NCBI RefSeq assembly: GCF_027587205.1
Contig: NZ_JAPDOD010000102.1
Coordinates: forward strand, 1-10,302
DNA length: 10,302 nt
Direction: 5' to 3'
Source: Solirubrobacter ginsenosidimutans
GTDB taxonomy: Bacteria > Actinomycetota > Thermoleophilia > Solirubrobacterales > Solirubrobacteraceae
Part shown: positions 7,901 through 10,302 of the stretch, piece after piece
How positions within the stretch are numbered: the first letter of the stretch is position 1
How the letters are laid out: each line of letters begins with the position of its first letter
The notes under the pieces: model-generated
What the model saw: only the letters and a program-made list of their open reading frames with translations
The model's database searches: none
Told to the model about the DNA's origin: nothing
Program-made: the position numbers and the translations under genes

Positions 7901-8428
7901 AGCGCGCTGGGCGTCGGATCGACCTTCACCTTGACGCTGCCCGCCGCGCTCGTCGACGCGCCGGTGCAGGCGTCGTCGCTCGCTCCGGCCGCCGCGAAGC
8001 CGGTGGCGTCGGCGTCGGCGTCGTCGCCGGAGCTCCGGATCCTGATCGTCGACGACAATCGCGGCAACCAGCGTGTCACCGCGCTGCTGCTCGCCGAGCT
8101 CGGCTACGCGGCGGACACCGCTGCCAACGGCATCGAGGCGATCGAGGCGATCGAGCGCCAGCCCTATGACATCGTGTTCATGGACATGCAGATGCCTGAG
8201 CTGGGTGGTCTCGATGCCACACGGATCATCCGCCGGCGGTTCCCCGGCGCGCGCGGTCCGCAGATCGTCGGCCTGAGCGGGTACGCGTCCAACGACACCC
8301 GCCACGAATGCCTCGCGGCGGGCATGAATCACTATCTCGTCAAGCCGGTCACGCTCGCGCAGTTCGAAGCGGCGATCGCGCAGCTCGCGGCGATGCCGTC
8401 GCGCGAGGCGCCGGCCCAAGGGTCTTAG
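4964..8428 (+). CDS. Double hybrid sensor histidine kinase (PAS-GAF-HisKA-HATPase-REC-HisKA-HATPase-REC)
   Basis: This 1154-residue protein has no membrane segment or signal peptide, so it is probably cytoplasmic. Domains: an N-terminal PAS-like sensor (about 15-170, with DWSQTALGSIDAWPESLQT and ETWFTFSLSPIRDD); GAF (about 178-335); first kinase core with H359 in SHEFRTPL, N478 in NLLSNAFKH, and DTGIGIA and GTGIGLAL glycine boxes; first receiver (about 628-745) with D632/D633, phospho-acceptor D675 in LTDVMMPRLDG and K727; second kinase core with H778 in SHEIRTPLNAIIGM, N895 in NLLANAVKF, and DTGIGIG and GTGLGLAI boxes; and second receiver (about 1026-1145) with D1030/D1031, D1074 in FMDMQMPELGG and K1127. 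Every key phosphotransfer residue is present in both halves. An Ala/Ser/Pro-rich linker precedes the last receiver. There is no HPt or DNA-binding output domain and no partner regulator in the window. The signal is unknown. The gene overlaps cobT tail to tail. Confidence 0.93.
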   Translation: MQDGSTQGGARGAGWLVGDGEIAELIRSTDWSQTALGSIDAWPESLQTTISLALASSFPINVIWGPGAVQIWNEAYARICGDKHPREFGSDYRVCWASAWPAIGGAFETARAGDAAFLENQPMFLDRKGYLEETWFTFSLSPIRDDSGEVVGLFLPVTETTPRMLADRRTRALRDLAGCAGRTRDVREATELSLEMLGGYALDLPFLTLYLVDADGATARIAGHTGLARGHPLTPAMIDLSEPDAVVGSVVRSGKAVHVTDLAARFGAVEAGPHEEALEQALFLPISLPGESRPAGVLVAGVSTRLELDETYRGFFDLVAQGVTSALANALAYEQERARAEALADIDRAKTAFFSNVSHEFRTPLTLMLGPLEEELAGADGPLSPGSRERLATAHRNSLRLLRLVNSLLDFSRVESGRVDAHFQPTDLAAYTADLASLFRSAVERAGLELIVDCDPLPEPLLVDRDIWEKIVLNLLSNAFKHTFTGRITVALRWRGDHAELSISDTGIGIAADQIPRLFERFHRVRDAQSRSLEGTGIGLALVQELTRLHGGRVRIESELGRGSTFFVDVRAGRTHLSPEQVGDGTGVAVASAAAAAQVYEADSWLAGEGLEALGDASAVADGTRARVLLADDNADMRRHVARLLEGRFDVVAVADGEAALEAVRLAPPDLVLTDVMMPRLDGFGLLAALRGDDETREIPVIMLSARAGEESAVEGLDAGADDYLVKPFSARELVARISATLSLSRQRRESAVRLEAANRELELAANAKSQFVASISHEIRTPLNAIIGMTSLLLHSPLNEVQGEYARVIRSSGEHLLNLVGDVLDFSKLEAGAVQVERAPLNVRRCLQDAIDIAAVDAGAKQLPLISQASAEVPEWVIGDSGRLSQILINLLANAVKFTDAGQVTVAVTAVPLGPHLCTLRFAVTDTGIGIGESDQVALFDAFVQVDGTSGRRRAGTGLGLAISTRLAEVMGGSIAVESALGVGSTFTLTLPAALVDAPVQASSLAPAAAKPVASASASSPELRILIVDDNRGNQRVTALLLAELGYAADTAANGIEAIEAIERQPYDIVFMDMQMPELGGLDATRIIRRRFPGARGPQIVGLSGYASNDTRHECLAAGMNHYLVKPVTLAQFEAAIAQLAAMPSREAPAQGS

Positions 8429-9438
8429 CCGCTCACGCCCGCTTCGGCGAACGTCAGCATGCCGTCGTGGGTGGCGGCGGCGAGGCGCAGGATCGCGAGC
8501 GCGGCGACGGCACCGCTGGCCTCGCCGAGGCGCATCTGCAGCTCGAGCACCGGTTCCAGTTGCAGGTGCTCGAGCAGGCGGGTGTGGGCGGGCTCGGGCG
8601 AGCGGTGGCCGGCGAGCAGGCGGGGGCGCAGGTCGGGTGCGATGGCGACGGCGATCGCCGCCGCGGCGGTGGCGATCAGGCCGTCGCAGATGTAGGCGAG
8701 GCCGTGCTCGCCCGCGCCGAGGGCGAGCCCGGTGAGGACGGCGATCTCGCCGCCGCCGATGGTGCTCAAGGCTTCCAGCGGGTCGCTGGGGCGGTGGAGC
8801 GCGAGCGCTCGGGCGATGACATCGGCCTTGTGCTTCACGCCTTCTGGGTCCAGGCCCGTCCCCGGCCCGGCGAGCTCCTCGGGCGCGCCGCCGGTGAGCC
8901 AGCAGGCGAGGCAGGTCGCGGGCGTGGTGTTGCCGATGCCCATCTCGCCGCCGACGAGGACGGTGATGCCGTCCTGCGCCGCTTGGGCGGCGAGGTCGCG
9001 GCCGGTGTCGATGGCGGTGGTGACGTCGCGTTCGGTGAGTGCGTCTTGAGTGGTGAGGTCACCGCTGGGGGACAGGCCCGTGCGGACGACGTCCAACGCT
9101 GAGGTGTCGGCGTCGACGCCCGCGTCGACGCACACGAGCTCGGCACCCGTCTCCCGCGCCAGGACCGAGACGGCGCCGCCGCCGGCGAGGAACGTCGCGA
9201 GCATCTGCGCGGTGACCTCGCGCGGGTAGGCGCTGACGCCGCTGACGCCGTGGTCGGCCGCGGCGACGACGACCCTCGCGTTGACGGTTGGGCGCGCGTC
9301 GCCGGTCGCTCCGGCCAGCCAGATCGCGAGCTCCTCGAGCCGGCCGAGGCTGCCGGGCGGTTTGACGAGCTGGCCCTGGCGGGCGCGGGCGGCGTCCATG
9401 GCGGCGGTGTCGAGCGGACGGAGTGCGAGGTCGATCAT
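8425..9438 (-). CDS. cobT: Nicotinate-nucleotide:dimethylbenzimidazole phosphoribosyltransferase CobT
   Basis: CobT transfers phosphoribose from nicotinate mononucleotide to 5,6-dimethylbenzimidazole, giving alpha-ribazole 5'-phosphate for the lower ligand of cobalamin. It acts in the cytosol. The 337-residue protein has all the family landmarks: KPPGSLGRLE (26-35), ADHGVS (61-66), GEMGIGNTT (164-172), GTGLDPEGVKHK (193-204), DGLIATAA (252-259), GHRSPEPAH (277-285) and RLGEASGA (303-310). E306 corresponds to the catalytic glutamate (E317 in Salmonella CobT) and E165 to its E174. It ends in the typical FAEAGVS tail. The ATG at 9438 fits the family N-terminus. There is no Shine-Dalgarno, and a -10-like CACAAT ends 7 bases upstream, so the transcript may be leaderless. 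The gene is divergent from the riboswitch-led cobC arm, and its TAA stop interleaves with the kinase stop. Confidence 0.95.
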   Translation of the reverse strand: MIDLALRPLDTAAMDAARARQGQLVKPPGSLGRLEELAIWLAGATGDARPTVNARVVVAAADHGVSGVSAYPREVTAQMLATFLAGGGAVSVLARETGAELVCVDAGVDADTSALDVVRTGLSPSGDLTTQDALTERDVTTAIDTGRDLAAQAAQDGITVLVGGEMGIGNTTPATCLACWLTGGAPEELAGPGTGLDPEGVKHKADVIARALALHRPSDPLEALSTIGGGEIAVLTGLALGAGEHGLAYICDGLIATAAAAIAVAIAPDLRPRLLAGHRSPEPAHTRLLEHLQLEPVLELQMRLGEASGAVAALAILRLAAATHDGMLTFAEAGVSG

Positions 9439-9445
9439 CGGCGCG

Positions 9446-9455
9446 GTATTGTGCC
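9446..9455. promoter_or_regulatory. Candidate overlapping divergent -10 region
   Basis: GGTATTGTGC is a locally AT-rich spot in the gap between the cobT start and the riboswitch. On the plus strand TATTGT (9447-9452) would start RNA near 9459, just before riboswitch stem P1 at 9464. On the minus strand CACAAT ends 7 bases before the cobT ATG. Neither strand shows a good -35 hexamer, so the call is tentative. Confidence 0.35.
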
Positions 9456-9463
9456 GACCTCAG

Positions 9464-9593
9464 CCGCGAAGGCGCGGGAAAGCCGGTGAGAAACCGGCGC
9501 GGTCGCGCCACTGTTATCGGGACGAAGTCGATCCCGGAGCCAGGATTCCGACCTTCGCGGGACAGACCGACGGGACGCGTCATCCCGAGGAGG
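9464..9593 (+). promoter_or_regulatory. Cobalamin (B12) riboswitch with expression platform
   Basis: Stem P1 is perfect: CCGCGAAGG (9464-9472) pairs with CCTTCGCGG (9552-9560). Inside are the conserved strings GCGCGGGAAAGCCGGTGAGA (9472-9491) and CGCGCCACTGT (9504-9514), and the B12 box AGCCAGGATTCCG (9538-9550). P4 pairs GCCGG (9482-9486) with CCGGC (9494-9498); P5 pairs CGGGA (9518-9522) with TCCCG (9532-9536). The box carries T where A is usual (GGATTCC for GGATACC). After the aptamer a hairpin, CGGGA (9571-9575) with TCCCG (9583-9587), abuts the Shine-Dalgarno at 9588-9593. There is no T-run, so control is probably translational. On binding cobalamin, such elements normally switch off downstream genes, here the cobC arm and not cobT. 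Confidence 0.93.
9588..9593 (+). promoter_or_regulatory. Strong Shine-Dalgarno directly after the riboswitch hairpin
   Basis: AGGAGG is a full match to the ribosome-binding consensus. It lies 7 bases before TTG at 9601 but 51 bases before the cobC-like GTG at 9645. It therefore belongs to the small leader ORF rather than directly to the phosphatase. It touches the 3' arm of the 9571-9587 hairpin, where the riboswitch can hide or expose it. Confidence 0.75.
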
Positions 9594-9600
9594 TTCCCCC

Positions 9601-9648
9601 TTGCCCACACCGCACCGCCTCTCCGCTCGAGCTCCCCGCTCGCGGTGA
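9601..9648 (+). CDS. 15-codon leader ORF coupled to the cobC-like gene
   Basis: TTG at 9601 has an ideal AGGAGG 7 bases upstream and opens a frame encoding MPTPHRLSARAPRSR before TGA at 9646-9648. That stop overlaps the GTG start of the phosphatase (9645-9647) as GTGA, the classic arrangement for termination-reinitiation coupling. The peptide is basic and matches nothing I recognise; its translation may matter more than its product. The alternative is a one-base error or true frameshift, which would make these codons an N-terminal extension of the phosphatase. Against that, the phosphatase begins naturally at its own GTG. Confidence 0.5.
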   Translation: MPTPHRLSARAPRSR

Positions 9649-10217
9649 CCCGCCGGTTGCTGCTCGTTCGCCACGCGTCCACCGACGCGGTGCGAGCCGC
9701 TGCCTTCGGGGCCGACGAGCCGCTCGACGCTTCGGGCCGTGCCGCGGCCACGCGGTTGGCCGCGCGGTTGCCGCGGGCCGACGAGGTGCTGGTGAGCGGG
9801 GCCGCGCGCGCGGTGGAGACGGCGGCGCTGGCGGGTCTGCCGGTGTCGGGCTCGGCGCCGGGCGAGTGCGACTTCGGTGCTTGGGCCGGCCGGCGGTTGA
9901 GCGAGATCGCGGAGGCGGACGAGGCGGGCGTGCGGGCGTGGATGACGGACCCGGCCGCGGCGCCGCACGGCGGCGAGAGCCTGGTCGCGATGCTCGAGCG
10001 GGTCCGTGGGTGGCTGGCCGCGCAGGCGGGCGGGTCGGGAACCGCGATCGCGATCACCCACGCGGGTGTGGTGAAGGCGGCGGTCGTGCTCGCGCTGGAC
10101 GCACCGCCGAGCGCGTTCTGGCGCATCGACGTCGCCCCGTGCTCGATCACCGAGTTGCACGCCCACGACGGCCGCTGGACGGTCACGAGGGTCAACGACC
10201 GGGGAGAGACGCGATGA
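9645..10217 (+). CDS. cobC: Histidine phosphatase, CobC-like alpha-ribazole phosphatase
   Basis: The protein is a branch-1 histidine phosphatase of about 190 residues. It has LLVRHAST with nucleophile H10, R55 in SGAARAVETA, the acid E74 in GECDFGAW, HGGES at 108-112, and the second histidine H139 in AIAITHAG. The CDFGxW segment is typical of CobC-like members. CobC removes phosphate from alpha-ribazole 5'-phosphate (or adenosylcobalamin 5'-phosphate) late in cobalamin assembly. The B12 riboswitch upstream and cobT next door favour that role over a general phosphoglycerate mutase-like one. The frame is open upstream to 9423, but that stretch is riboswitch. The GTG at 9645 places the RHA motif at the normal distance from the N-terminus and is the only start codon in this frame downstream of the riboswitch aptamer. 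It has no Shine-Dalgarno of its own and appears coupled to the leader ORF. Its stop overlaps the next ATG (ATGA). Confidence 0.82.
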   Translation: MTRRLLLVRHASTDAVRAAAFGADEPLDASGRAAATRLAARLPRADEVLVSGAARAVETAALAGLPVSGSAPGECDFGAWAGRRLSEIAEADEAGVRAWMTDPAAAPHGGESLVAMLERVRGWLAAQAGGSGTAIAITHAGVVKAAVVLALDAPPSAFWRIDVAPCSITELHAHDGRWTVTRVNDRGETR

Positions 10218-10302
10218 CGGCGCGGGCGGGCGGGCGCGGCGTGGCGCCGTGGCGCGGCGGGCGTGGCTGCGCGCGCGCTGTTGCGGCGTGGCGCGGCGCG
10301 GC
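10214..10302 (+). CDS. Start of a further gene in the cobC operon (3' end outside window)
   Basis: ATG at 10214 overlaps the cobC stop as ATGA, and GGGGAGAG (10201-10208) lies 5 bases upstream as a ribosome-binding site. Twenty-nine full codons are visible, beginning MTARAGGRGVAPWRGG, with no stop to the window edge. The residues are almost all G, A, R, W and V, and I recognise no family. Position suggests another cobalamin gene such as cobS or cobU, but the residues do not show it. The low-complexity, repetitive DNA could also mean a poorly conserved N-terminal extension. Confidence 0.5.
   Translation, partial: MTARAGGRGVAPWRGGRGCARAVAAWRGA
10248..10298 (+). repeat. Short GC-rich direct repeat
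   Basis: CGTGGCGCGGCG occurs at 10248-10259 and again at 10287-10298, offset by 39 bases (13 codons, so in frame). A related GCGTGGCGC occurs at 10239-10247. All lie in a low-complexity stretch at the right edge. With this base composition, chance or slippage is a sufficient explanation. Confidence 0.4.

Noticed and set aside
9423..9644. Upstream extension of the cobC-like frame
   Set aside because: These codons fall in cobT and the riboswitch. The translated string has no family similarity, and the phosphatase begins naturally at 9645.
9059..10195. 378-codon open frame on the minus strand across cobT and cobC
   Set aside because: It is out of frame with cobT, antisense to cobC and the riboswitch, and shows no motif.

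Overview
The window is very GC-rich, densely coding, and uses GTG or TTG as well as ATG starts. Together with long antisense open frames, leaderless-looking starts and a secreted, multi-domain PKD/CBM sugar dehydrogenase, this suggests a high-GC actinobacterium. The C-terminal domain of the first protein resembles ones I associate with Solirubrobacterales/Thermoleophilia (Conexibacter, Solirubrobacter and relatives). That placement is inference from memory, not a search.

Layout. (1) 2-2857 (+): the 3' part of a secreted glucose/sorbosone dehydrogenase-like beta-propeller with PKD, CBM6-like and C-terminal beta domains; its frame is open across the left edge. (2) 2864-2899: a strong GC hairpin serving two convergent genes. 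(3) 2942-4147 (-): a ROK-family repressor, divergent from (4) 4218-4823 (+), a TetR-family regulator; the 70-bp gap between them carries inverted repeats around a plausible promoter. (5) 4964-8428 (+): a soluble double hybrid histidine kinase (PAS-GAF-HK-REC-HK-REC). (6) 8425-9438 (-): cobT, whose stop codon interleaves with that of the kinase. (7) 9464 to about 9593 (+): a cobalamin riboswitch. It is followed by a strong Shine-Dalgarno, a 15-codon leader ORF starting with TTG, a cobC-like phosphatase coupled to that leader by a GTGA overlap, and the first codons of a further gene coupled by ATGA.

How the parts work together. CobT makes alpha-ribazole phosphate from dimethylbenzimidazole, and the CobC-like phosphatase can remove the phosphate, so 8425-10302 is a lower-ligand (nucleotide loop) cobalamin locus. 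Only the rightward arm lies downstream of the B12 riboswitch; cobT is transcribed the other way from an adjacent, possibly overlapping promoter. The ROK and TetR regulators may govern carbohydrate genes such as the neighbouring dehydrogenase, but nothing in the sequence proves that link. The double hybrid kinase has no partner regulator in the window.

I found no mobile element, CRISPR array, tRNA or rRNA, and no clearly new system. The most interesting signals are the riboswitch/leader-ORF/cobC arrangement, the module inserted in the dehydrogenase propeller, and the doubled kinase.
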